64,000 nt of DNA, from contig JASGHK010000006.1 in NCBI GenBank assembly GCA_049841135.1, forward strand, positions 620,001 through 684,000, in the 5' to 3' direction. Below the pieces are notes generated by a model, which did no database searches, was not told the DNA's origin, and saw only the letters and a program-made list of their open reading frames with translations. Positions 8,685-17,973 of this stretch are shown in pieces (position 1 is the first letter of the stretch; every line of letters starts with the position of its first letter). A program made the translations under genes and the position numbers. This DNA is from JACRCT01 sp049841135 (lineage in GTDB: Bacteria; Myxococcota; Myxococcia; Myxococcales; UBA5297).

Positions 8685-10425
8685 ATGACCTTCCTGACCG
8701 GCGCCCTGTGCGCCACCCTGCTCGCGGCGGCCGCCCCGGCGCCCGCTGCCAAGCCCGCGGACGCCAAGGCGGAGCCTGCCGCCGCCGACGCGTCCGCCAA
8801 GCCCGCTGCCGAACCGGCCAAGAAGGACGAGGCCAAGCCCGCCGAGCCCGGTGACAAGAAGGCCGAGGGCGACAAGAAGGCCGAGCCCGACAAGGACAAG
8901 AAGACCGCCGAGGGCGACAAGAAGCCCGCCGAGGGCGCCGACAAGGACAGGAAGGCCGCCGAGGGTGACAAGAAGCCCGAGGGCGGCGAGAAGAAGGCCG
9001 AGACCGACAAGAAGGAGGCCAAGGAGGACGAGCCTCCTCCGCCGGCCAGGCCCGAGCTGTTCGACGAGGCCCTCAAGCTCCACTACGACGGCGACTCGCG
9101 CGACGCCGCGCCCAAGTTCTACGCGTACCTCAACGGCTCGCCGCGCACCGCGGACAACTACGAGTGGGCGCAGTTCTTCCTGGCCGACGACCTGCAGCGG
9201 CTGGGCTTCGCCCACGCCGCCGTCGTCTACTGGTCGGAGGTCGCCAAGACCCGCTCGCGCGCGGAGATCCTCCCCGAGGCCCTGGCCGGGCTGGAGAAGA
9301 TCAGCGCGGAGTTCCCCTACGACACCGAGCTGGTCGAGCGCGAGGTGCTCTACGGCACCGACTTCGGCACCGTGCCGCCCAACGTCTTCGACTACGTCCA
9401 CTTCCACAAGGGCCTGGTCGCCCTGCGCGACGGCAACCTGCGCTGGGCCACGGCGCACTTCGGCAAGCTGCACCAGGGCACGAGCTACTACGCCCGCGCC
9501 AAGCTCGTCCGCGCCGTCCAGAAGATGACCCGCGAGAACGACGCCGAGGGGGCGCTCGCCGACTTCGAGTCGCTGGTCGCCGACAAGACCGCCGCCAAGG
9601 AAGTGCGCAACGAGGCGCGCATCAGCGCCGCGCGGCTCTACTTCGAGAAGGGCGAGTACGACAAGACGCACCAGCTCTACGACTCGGTCGAGCTGGGCGA
9701 AGCTCGACCCCGGCCGCGGCGAGATCTATCTCGAGAAGGCCTGGACCTACTACCGGCGCGGCGAGGCGTCGCTCGCCATGGGCGTGCTGCTCGCGCTCGA
9801 CGCCCCCAGCTTCCGCGAGCTGTTCCTGCCGGAGAAGTACATCCTGGCTTCGCTCATCTACAAGGACCGCTGCCACTACCTGCCCGCCAAGCGCGCGGCC
9901 CGCGGCTTCACCCGCCGCTACAAGGCGGCGCTCACGCTCATCCACGAGCGCGGCAACTTCAAGGACGACCTGCGCCTCGTCCGCGCCGCCCTGGAGCAGG
10001 ACTCCGCGGTGCGCCGGGCCGGCGACTTCGTGGAGCTCTTGGGCCGCGAGCGCGACCTGGTCGACCAGTACACCAGCCGCTTCGAGCAGAGCGGGCTCAC
10101 CCGCAAGCTGCGCGGCATCTACGACCGCGCCCTGGCCGAGGCCACCCGCCAGCGCGAGTCGATGCTCAAGCGCGCGCTCACGAGCGCCGCCGACCGCCTG
10201 CTGCGCGACGAGGAGCAGGTCCGCCTGCTCGACTACGAGATCGGGCTGGACCTCTACAAGCGCGTGAAGAAGGGCGCGCTGGGCCAGCGCATGGGCGTCA
10301 ACGATCCCACCATCGGCGACGAGGACGTCGTCTACGAGTTCGACGGCGAGTACTGGAACGACGAGCTCAAGGACTACCGCCTCTTCCTGCCCAGCCGCTG
10401 CGCGGCGGTGGAGGCCGACAAATGA
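8685..10425 (+). CDS. Periplasmic TPR protein with Lys/Glu-rich N-terminus (one-base frameshift)
   Basis: Encodes 579 aa once one base is removed at 9699-9705 (GAAGCTC; GAGCTC restores the frame as VELGELDPG). Signal peptide 1-21. Then a highly charged Lys/Glu/Asp/Pro region (about 30-120) likely to be an extended periplasm-spanning linker, then helical TPR-like repeats (FDEALKLHYDGD..., WAQFFLADDLQRLG, LYFEKGEYDKTHQLYDS, AWTYYRRGEASLAMGVLL). The C-terminal part continues smoothly in the second frame to the stop at 10423-10425. That stop overlaps the next ATG as ATGA, showing translational coupling. It probably serves as a scaffold in the envelope complex. Treat the split as a sequence error unless resequencing confirms it. 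Confidence 0.85.
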
Positions 10426-13400
10426 ATCCCTTCGACAAGCTCAGGACAGGAAGGCTCCTCCTCACCTCCCTGACGGCGCTCACCGCCGCGGCCTGCGCCA
10501 CCACCGGGCCGGCGGTGCAGCAGTACAACCTCTCCAGCAAGGCCAACGAGCGCACCGAGCTCATCGCCAAGCTGCGCCGCGACCTCATCAAGGTCGACCG
10601 GTCGATCAACGTCACCGAGAAGCTGATCGCCGCGTCGCGCTCCGCGCCCTATCTGCCCGACCTGGTCTTCCGCCAGGCCGAGCTCTACGTCGAGAAGAGC
10701 CGCTACCGCTTCCACCTGGAGGCCGAGCTCAACATCGAGCAGAGCAAGCGCGGCTCGCTGGTCGTCCCCGACGTCACGCTGCTCAAGCAGAAGGCCATCA
10801 GCCTCTACCAGCGCATCCTCGACGAGTTCCCCGACTACAAGGAGAACGACAAGGTGCGCTTCTTCGAGGCGCACGAGTACCGGGAGCTGGGCCAGTTCGA
10901 CAAGGCCATCGCCACCTACCAGCAGATCGTCGACAAGCACCCGCGCAGCCCGCTGGTGCCCGAGGCGCTGCTCATCATCGCCGACTACCACTTCGACAAG
11001 AGCAAGCTCGACGACGCCGAGACCTACTACCTCAAGATCCTCGACACGCCCCCCTCGCCCGCCCACGACCTGGCCCGCTACAAGATGGGCTGGGTGTGGA
11101 TCAACCGCGGCAAGCACGCCGAGGCCGTCAAGTACTTCGAGGCCGCCGCCCGCTCGCCGGTGCTCGAGGGCGCCGGCGCCAAGGCGCTGCAGGTCAAGGG
11201 CCTGGCGCTCTCCGACCTCGTCTACAGCTACACCGAGTCCAAGCCCGCCAAGGGCGCCATCGAGTTCTTCGAGGCGCTCTGCGACAACTCCAACGCCTTC
11301 GAGAACGTCCTCGAGAAGCTGGGCAACCGCTACTTCATCAAGCAGGAGTTCGAGAACGCCGCGCCCGCCTACCGGCGCCTGCTGGTGATGAGCCGCGACT
11401 TCGAGCGCGACCCCGAGCGCGCCAGCCGCCTCTACGAGACCATCAAGGCCAGCAAGGGCAAGGTCGTCCCCCGCGCCGAGGACATCAAGGCCATCGTCCG
11501 CGTCGCCGCCCGCGCCCGCGTCGACCAGCGCATGACGCAGAAGGAGCGCGGCGAGCTGCTCGAGGACCTCGAGGTCTACTCGCGCGACCTGGCGACCACG
11601 CTCCAGGTGCAGGCCCAGAAGGCCGAGGACAAGGTCGACGCCAAGTCCGAGAAGGACTCCAAGGACAGCAAGGAGGCCAAGGCCGACCCGAAGAAGAAGG
11701 ACGCCGCCAAGGACGCCAAGAAGGACGAGGGCAAGCCCAGCGCCGCCGCCGCTGCCGAGAAGGGCGACAAGAACAAGTACGGCGACGACGAGGAGAAGAA
11801 GGAGGAGTCCAAGGAGGAGCGGCAGGTCAAGCGCATGTACTCCGAGGCCTCCGACGGCTACGAGAGCTACCTCGACCTGTTCCGCAACGAGAAGCACCGC
11901 CTGAACATGATGAGGAACCGCGCCGACTCGCTCTTCAACGCCGCGCGCTTCGCCGAGGCCGGCCGGCAGTACGAGGAGGTGGCCAAGAAGGTCGACGGCG
12001 AGTCCCGCGAGGAGCCGCTCTACTCGGCCCTGGTCGCCTTCCAGTTCGCGCTGCGCACGCCCGAGAAGCTCAGCTACTTCGAGCGCGTCGACAGCCGCAG
12101 CGGCATCCGCCAGCTGGGCGCCTTCTACGTCAAGAGCTTTCCCAAGCACGAGCACGCCGCCAAGGTGAAGTTCAACATGGCGCGCAGCTTCTATGACGAC
12201 GGCATGTTCAAGGAGGCCGGCGACCTCTTCGCCGCCTTCGCCATGGAGTTCCCCAACGACCCCGACACGGTCTTCGCGGTGGACCTGGCGCTCGACTCGT
12301 TCCACTCGATGAAGGACTTCAAGGGCATGGCCAGCGTCGGCGAGAAGCTGATGCAGAGCGGCCTGCCGCAGGCGAAGAAGGACGAGATCGCCAAGATCCT
12401 CGCCGCCGCCAAGACCGAGGAGCTTCTCCGAGGTCGTCATCGCCACCGACACCGGCACCGAGGACGCGGTCACCCGCCTGCTCAAGATCGCCGACGACCC
12501 GGCCCGCGCCAACACCGACGTCGCCGAGAAGGCGCTGGTCAACGCCTTCGTCAACGCCAGCGCCAAGCGCGACCTGAAGATGCTGCAGGAGATCTCCCAG
12601 AAGATCTTCCAGCGCTACCCGAAGACGCAGTCGGCCGCGTCCGCCGTCATGACGCTCGCCAGCTTCGCCTACGAGATGGCCGACTACGACCAGATGGCCA
12701 CCCTCTACGAGGGGATGGTCGACCAGTTCCCGGGCGACCCCACCGCCATCGGCAACCTCGACCGCGCCGCCAGCCTGCGCCTGATGATGGGCGACCTGGC
12801 CAAGGCCGCCGCCGACTTCGAGAAGCTGGCCGCCGCCAGCAAGAAGGGCGACGCCTACGCCAAGCTGGCCGAGGTCAAGCTCTTGCAGAACGACTTCAAG
12901 GGCGCCGAGACCGCCGCCACCACCGCGCTCACCGCCGACCCCACCTCCGCCAAGGCCGCCGCGGTCCTGGGCCAGGCGCTGCTCGAGCAGAACAAGGCGG
13001 TGGAGGCCGAGGAGAAGATCGTCGCCGCCGGCCGCGCGCTGCAGGGCGCCGCCAGCGCCGACCCCGAGGCCCTGGCCAAGGTCTTCTTCCTGTGGGGCGA
13101 GGCCGTCTTCAAGCAGTTCAAGGAGGTCCAGGACGTCGAGAAGAAGGCCCCCTACGTCCAGCGCCTGCAGCAGGCCTACACCAGCGCCGCGCAGATGGGC
13201 TCGGAGTCCGCCATCGCCGGCATGTTCCGCCTGGGCCAGGCGATGAACATGCTCGCCGACTCGCTGATGACCATGCCCGACCCGCCGGGCCTGAAGGAGA
13301 ACGAGCGGGCCGCCGTCCGCGCCGCCATCGCCAAGCAGGCCGACGAGGTGAGGAAGGGCGGCGACGACGCCTTCGACGCCTGCGTGAAGAAGGCCAAGGA

Positions 13401-13887
13401 GCTCGAGGTCTACTCGCCGTTCCTCCTGGGCTGCAAGACCCGCAAGGACGTCAACACCAAGCTGGCCGTCCCGCCGGGCGTCCCCGCGGTGCCGGCCGCG
13501 CAGCTCGCCAAGCTGCGCGCCGCGCTGGAGAAGAACAACGCCGAGGTGGGCGCGCTGGAAGGCATCGGCAAGGCCTACCTCGAGGCCGGCGACCTGCGCC
13601 GCGCCCGCTTGGTCTACACGCGCATCATCGAGCTCGACGAGAACCGCGGCTCCGCCCACGGCGCCCTGGGCTTCGTCATGAGCCGCCTGGGCGAGCCGCT
13701 GCTCGCGCACATGGCGCTCAAGAAGGCCGTGGACCTCGACGCCCGCGACGAGAAGGCGCACGCCAACCTCGCCGCGCTGATGTGCCGCTTCGGCGACGTC
13801 GAGGGCGCCAAGGAAGAGCTGTCGCGCGTGAAGTCCGCGCTGGCCGGGCCGGACGTGGACCCGGAGTTCCAGGCATGCCGCAAGTGA
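10422..13887 (+). CDS. Giant TPR lipoprotein scaffold (one-base frameshift)
   Basis: About 1154 aa when the extra base at 12420-12426 (GAGCTTC; GAGCTC restores EELSEVVIATDTG) is removed. Lipoprotein signal ending LTAAAC near residue 25. Long arrays of TPR-like helical pairs fill the protein (ALLIIADYHFDKSKLDDAE, KFNMARSFYDDGMFKEAGDL, GALGFVMSRLGEPLLAHMAL). They are interrupted by a Lys/Glu/Asp-rich insert (about 405-470). Overall design matches GltD/GltI-type TPR scaffolds of the Myxococcus gliding machine. The ATG overlaps the upstream stop (ATGA) and the stop overlaps the next ATG, so it is the centre of a coupled operon. A dispersed repeat sits in its first ten codons, so the true start may be slightly downstream. 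Confidence 0.85.
10428..10450. repeat. Dispersed TTCGACAAGCTCAGG-type palindromic repeat inside a gene start
   Basis: The first codons of the next gene read NPFDKLRTG; the opposite strand would read PVLSLSKG. This is the familiar short dispersed palindromic sequence found in many bacterial genomes (translated as FDKLRT, LSLSKG or PELVEG). Here it lies between the start codon and the lipoprotein signal, so it has either extended the N-terminus or shows that the true start is further in. Confidence 0.6.
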
Positions 13888-14399
13888 GACGCCACGCGGG
13901 CGGCGCGACCCGCCCGTTCCTCGCCCTGCTGGCGGCCGGCCTGGCCGCCGTGGCGCTGCCCGCCTGCGACCCGCCGCCCAACACGCTCGAGGGCAGCCTC
14001 ACCGAGGTCATCGACCTAAACTTCACCGACGTCGAGGTCTCCATCACCGACGCGCAGATCATCGTCGGCTGGTGGAAGCCCCACAACGAGGGCCGGGACA
14101 TCGTCTTCAAGCTGGTGGCCAACAAGCTCCCAGCGGAGGTCGTCCCCGGCGAGGTCATCGACCTCTCGCCCCGCGAGGACGGCACCGCGCGCGCCTCCTG
14201 CACGCGCTCGGTGGCCGGCGACCCCATCCGCACCTACGCCAACATCAAGAGCGGCACCCTGCGGCTCAACGCCATCCCCAAGCTCGACCTGAACGTCGGC
14301 GGGGAGATGCGCGTGACCTTCGACGAGGGCGGCGACGCCGGCAAGGGCCGCACCGCCTTCGGGCACTTCAACGTGCTGCAGGTCAAGCCCGGAAGCTGA
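13875..14399 (+). CDS. Small beta-rich lipoprotein of the envelope operon
   Basis: A 174-aa lipoprotein, lipobox LPAC near residue 33. The mature domain is predominantly beta (LTEVIDLNFTDVEVSITDAQ, GRDIVFKLVANKL, TLRLNAIPKLDLN, EMRVTFDEG) and ends HFNVLQVKPGS. The ATG at 13875 overlaps the end of the TPR gene by 13 bases. I do not recognise a family; its position between two TPR genes suggests an outer-membrane-anchored accessory of the same complex. Confidence 0.8.
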   Translation: MPQVRRHAGGATRPFLALLAAGLAAVALPACDPPPNTLEGSLTEVIDLNFTDVEVSITDAQIIVGWWKPHNEGRDIVFKLVANKLPAEVVPGEVIDLSPREDGTARASCTRSVAGDPIRTYANIKSGTLRLNAIPKLDLNVGGEMRVTFDEGGDAGKGRTAFGHFNVLQVKPGS

Positions 14400-14417
14400 A
14401 GCTGTAAGGAGGAGGCC

Positions 14418-15059
14418 TTGAAGAACGTGAGACACCTGCTCGTGCTCGCCCTGGCCCTCGGAGCCACCGGCTGCGGCCTGCTCCGGGTCGACGAAGCCGC
14501 CGTGGCGCGCCTGCCGCTGGAGGCCAAGCTCGACCTCATCGAGGCCGAGAACGACCTCTTCATCGCGGTGGACGCGGTCGACGAGGCGGCCAACAAGGTC
14601 CTGGAGACCAAGGAAGACTACAAGAACGCCGACAAGCGCATCTCCGAGGCCGAGGAGTCGCTCAAGACGGCCGAGCTGGGCAAGGACCCCAAGCTGGTCG
14701 AGGTGGGCAAGCTCAGCGTCCAGGAGAGCAAGGACAAGAAGGAGTTCCTGTCCTCCTGGGTGGACGTGATGTGGGCGATGCTCGACCTGGAGAAGGCCAA
14801 GCTGGACCTGGCCCGCGCCCGCTACGAGCGCACCCGGGCGCAGGCGGTGAAGAAGGCCAACGTCGCCGGCGCCGAGAAGGTCACCGTGGCCGACTTCGAC
14901 AAGCAGGTCGCGAGCCTGGAGGCCGAGGTCAAGGCGCAGACCACCGCGGCCCAGAAGCAGAACGCGGCCGCCGAGAAGGTGCGCGGCACCTGGTACGCCA
15001 CGCGCCGGGTCCTGGCCAGCAAGACGGGCGGCGCGCAGGGCAGCGCCTGGGTCGAGTGA
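14418..15059 (+). CDS. Coiled-coil lipoprotein of the envelope operon
   Basis: A 213-aa lipoprotein with TTG start 5-6 bases after a strong GGAGGAGG. Lipobox LGATGC (Cys about 19). The rest is almost wholly alpha-helical with heptad-like Leu/Ala and many Glu/Lys pairs (KLDLIEAENDLFIAVDAVDE, KAKLDLARARYERTRAQ, KQVASLEAEVKAQTTAAQKQ), a periplasmic coiled coil. It shares a short intergenic space with the lipoprotein before it (18 bases) and the TPR gene after it (11 bases). Probably a spacer or strut anchored in the outer membrane. No catalytic motif is seen. Confidence 0.8.
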   Translation: MKNVRHLLVLALALGATGCGLLRVDEAAVARLPLEAKLDLIEAENDLFIAVDAVDEAANKVLETKEDYKNADKRISEAEESLKTAELGKDPKLVEVGKLSVQESKDKKEFLSSWVDVMWAMLDLEKAKLDLARARYERTRAQAVKKANVAGAEKVTVADFDKQVASLEAEVKAQTTAAQKQNAAAEKVRGTWYATRRVLASKTGGAQGSAWVE

Positions 15060-15070
15060 GGGAGACGGCG

Positions 15071-17026
15071 ATGCGCATCCTGTCGATCGTCGCGGCCCTG
15101 GCGATGCTGGCCGCCGCGGACCCCAAGCTGGAGCAGGCGGTCGGAGCCGCGCGGGAGGAGGTCAAGGCCGACCCCGAGGACGGCCACGCCCGCCTGGTGC
15201 TGGGCATGGCCCTGATGGCCGCCGGCAAGAACGAGGAGGCCGCGACCCACCTCGCCGAGGCGGTGCGGCTGTCTCCGGACAGCAGCGAGATCCGCCTGAC
15301 CTGGCTGCACGCGCTCGCCGCGGCGGGCAAGCTCGACGAGGCGAAGGCCGGCTACTCCGCGCTGGGCAAGGAAGTGCCCGACTCGGCGGTCATCCGCGTC
15401 GACTGGGCGGTCTTCCTGCGCAAGATCCAGGACTTCGGGGGCGCGGTCGAGAAGCTGCGCGAGGCCAACAAGCTCAAGCCCAAGGACCCGGACATCCTCT
15501 ACAACCTGGGCGAGGCGCTCGAGCGCGCCGGCAAGGCCGTGGACGCGGTGGCGGTGTACCGCGAGGCGCTGGCGGTCGACGGCACGCTGATGCAGGCGCG
15601 CATCAACCTGGCCAAGGCGCTGGCCGACCTGGGCCAGCAGGAGGCGGCGCTCGAGGAGATCATGAAGGCCGCCGCTGGCGCGCCGGACGACGCCGAGGCG
15701 CAGTACAACCTCGGCCTCATCTACTACCGGGCGGCGCGGATGGACGCGGCCATCGCCACCTACAAGAAGGCGCTGGCCATCGACCCCAAGCACCCCGAGG
15801 CGCACAACAACCTCGGCGTCGCCCTGCTGGAGACGGGCGACGAGAACGGCGCGCTCGCGGAGTTCAAGGCCAGCATCAAGATCAAGCCGGACTACGCGGA
15901 CGCCCACTTCAACCTGGGCCTGCTCTACTTCAAGCAGGGCAAGCAGTCGCTGGCGACCCGCGAGTTCGAGCAGGCCATCAAGCTGCGCCCCGAGTCGGTG
16001 CAGGCGCGCCTGTCGCTGGCCGACGCGTACCTGAAGCAGAAGGAGTACAAGCGCGCGATGGTCACCCTGCGCGAGGCGGCGGACCGCCGGCCGAAGGACC
16101 CCGAGGTCCACCGGATGCTGGCGCGGGCGTACGTCGAGACCGGTGACGTGAAGAACGGGGTGGCCTCCCTCAAGACCGCCGTGGCCCTGATGCCCGACGA
16201 CCCCGCAGCCCAGCAGGCCCTGGGCGAGGCGCTGCTCTCGCTCAAGGACTACCAGGGCGCCATCGACGCCTACACCAAGCGGGTGGCGATGGAGGAGAAG
16301 CAGAACGCCACGGCGAGCGCGGCGGCCTACTTCGACCTCGCCGAGGCGTTCGCCGCCAAGCGGGTCGCGGCCAAGGCGCAGCCGGCGTACGAGAAGGCCA
16401 TCGCGCTGGAGAAGGACAACCCGCGCTACCAGCTGCGGCTGGGCGACCTGCTCCTCGCCAAGGGTGAGCTGGACGCGGCCACCAAGACCTACGAGCAGAT
16501 CCAGAAGGCCTTCCCGGGCGAAGGTGACGCCGCGGCCAAGCTGGGCGTCGTCGCCTCGCGACGGGGCGACCTGGACAAGGCCATCCCCGCACTCGAGGCG
16601 GCGGTGAAGGCGGCCCCGGGCGACGTGGAGAGCAAGGTCGAGCTGGGCAACTGCTACTTCCACAAGGACGACAACCCGAAGGCGCTGGAGACCCTCCAGG
16701 CGGCGCTCAAGAAGAACCCGCGCCACTCGCTGGGCAACCAGTACCTGGGCGCGGTGCTCTACCGCATGGGCCAGACCGACAAGGCGCTCAAGGCCTTCGC
16801 CGATGCCGCGGAGGCCGACCCCGCCTCGCCCGAGCCGCACTTCCTCATGGGCCAAATCCTCGAGGCCGATGGGAAGAAGGATCAGGCGATCGCCGAGTAC
16901 CGCGCGGCGGTGCAGCTCGACCCGGCCCACAAGGACGCCAAGGGCGCTCTGGAGAAGCTGGGCGTGCCATTGGCGGCCGCGCCCGTGCCGGCGCCGCCGG
17001 GGACTGCTGGCAAGGGCAAGCCGTAG
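15071..17026 (+). CDS. Exported TPR protein, last gene of envelope operon
   Basis: 651 aa, signal peptide 1-16 (ALAMLAAA) and then nearly continuous canonical TPRs (about 16), for example AQYNLGLIYYRAARMDAAIA, HNNLGVALLETGDENGALAE and AHFNLGLLYFKQGKQ. A Pro/Ala tail ends at 17026. TPR arrays bind partner proteins; here it probably organises the periplasmic part of the complex, as GltE/AglT-type TPR proteins do in Myxococcus. It is in frame throughout, unlike the two earlier TPR genes. The operon appears to end here: a 170-base gap precedes the ABC gene. Confidence 0.9.
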   Translation: MRILSIVAALAMLAAADPKLEQAVGAAREEVKADPEDGHARLVLGMALMAAGKNEEAATHLAEAVRLSPDSSEIRLTWLHALAAAGKLDEAKAGYSALGKEVPDSAVIRVDWAVFLRKIQDFGGAVEKLREANKLKPKDPDILYNLGEALERAGKAVDAVAVYREALAVDGTLMQARINLAKALADLGQQEAALEEIMKAAAGAPDDAEAQYNLGLIYYRAARMDAAIATYKKALAIDPKHPEAHNNLGVALLETGDENGALAEFKASIKIKPDYADAHFNLGLLYFKQGKQSLATREFEQAIKLRPESVQARLSLADAYLKQKEYKRAMVTLREAADRRPKDPEVHRMLARAYVETGDVKNGVASLKTAVALMPDDPAAQQALGEALLSLKDYQGAIDAYTKRVAMEEKQNATASAAAYFDLAEAFAAKRVAAKAQPAYEKAIALEKDNPRYQLRLGDLLLAKGELDAATKTYEQIQKAFPGEGDAAAKLGVVASRRGDLDKAIPALEAAVKAAPGDVESKVELGNCYFHKDDNPKALETLQAALKKNPRHSLGNQYLGAVLYRMGQTDKALKAFADAAEADPASPEPHFLMGQILEADGKKDQAIAEYRAAVQLDPAHKDAKGALEKLGVPLAAAPVPAPPGTAGKGKP

Positions 17027-17196
17027 CACGTCGCTGACAAGCTCGAGACTCGCGAGGCCGAGACCAGGGGCGCTGGAGGCGCGGCGGCCGTCCCCGGCAC
17101 TCGTGCGACCTTGCTCGCTCGGGGCCGCCCTGGAATAGTCCCGGCGTCGCCGGACCCCGAGCACTCGACCGGTGCCCGGGCCTGAGAGAGGGGACC

Positions 17197-17973
17197 ATGA
17201 CCGCCGCCATCGAGGTCGACCAGGTCACGCGGAGCTTCGGCAGTGTCCAGGCCGTCAGGGGCATCAGCTTCTCGGTGCCACGCGGGCAGATTCGTGGGTA
17301 CTTGGGCCCCAACGGCGCCGGCAAGAGCACGACGCTCAAGATGCTCAGCGGCCTGCTCGCGCCCTCCTCCGGCGCCGTGCGCATCGCCGGGCTCGACCCG
17401 ACCCGAGCGCCCTTGGAGGTCAAGCGCAAGCTGGGGTTCGTCCCCGAGAGCGGAGCGCTGTTCGGCCTGCTCACCGCGCGCGAGCACCTCGAGCTGGTCG
17501 CCGACCTGCACGAGCTGCCGGCGGCACAGGCCAAGGCCCGGAGCGGGGAGCTGCTCTCGATGTTCGCGCTCGAGAACCTCGCCGGCCGCCGCATCGACAA
17601 GCTCAGCAAGGGCCAGAAGCAGAAGGTGGCGCTGGCCACGGCGCTGCTGCACGAGCCCGAGGTCCTCCTCCTCGACGAGCCGCTCAACGGCCTCGACGTG
17701 GAATCCGCCCGCGCCTTCAAGGAGCTGATGCAGCAGACGGTCGCGCGCGGCGGAACGGTGCTGTTCTCGAGCCACATCCTCGACGTCGTCGAGCGCCTCT
17801 GCCACCGGGCGATCATCCTGCACCAGGGTGCGGTGGTCGCCGACGCGCCCACGGCGGAGCTCGTCGCCCGCTCCAAGGACAAGAGCCTCGAGTCCGTCTT
17901 CCACGAGCTGGTGACCTCCGAGAAGGCCGCCGGAGCCCAGGGCGCCGCGGGCGCGGAGACGAAGCCTTGCTGA
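17197..17973 (+). CDS. ABC transporter ATP-binding protein
   Basis: 258 aa; complete nucleotide-binding domain of the ABC-2/NatA type. Walker A GPNGAGKST (about 44-52), Q-loop region FVPESGALFGLLTAREHLEL, signature LSKGQKQKVALA, Walker B VLLLDEPLNGLD and the H-loop FSSHILDVVERLC are all present. An ATG with GAGAGGGGACC upstream starts the gene. Its stop overlaps the TTG start of the permease, so the two form an exporter. Substrate cannot be told from sequence. Confidence 0.95.
   Translation: MTAAIEVDQVTRSFGSVQAVRGISFSVPRGQIRGYLGPNGAGKSTTLKMLSGLLAPSSGAVRIAGLDPTRAPLEVKRKLGFVPESGALFGLLTAREHLELVADLHELPAAQAKARSGELLSMFALENLAGRRIDKLSKGQKQKVALATALLHEPEVLLLDEPLNGLDVESARAFKELMQQTVARGGTVLFSSHILDVVERLCHRAIILHQGAVVADAPTAELVARSKDKSLESVFHELVTSEKAAGAQGAAGAETKPC

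Noticed and set aside
9699..12426. Programmed frameshifting in the TPR genes
   Set aside because: No slippery heptamer or pseudoknot; the same motif-linked insertions affect unrelated genes and a duplicate copy shows the uninserted form.
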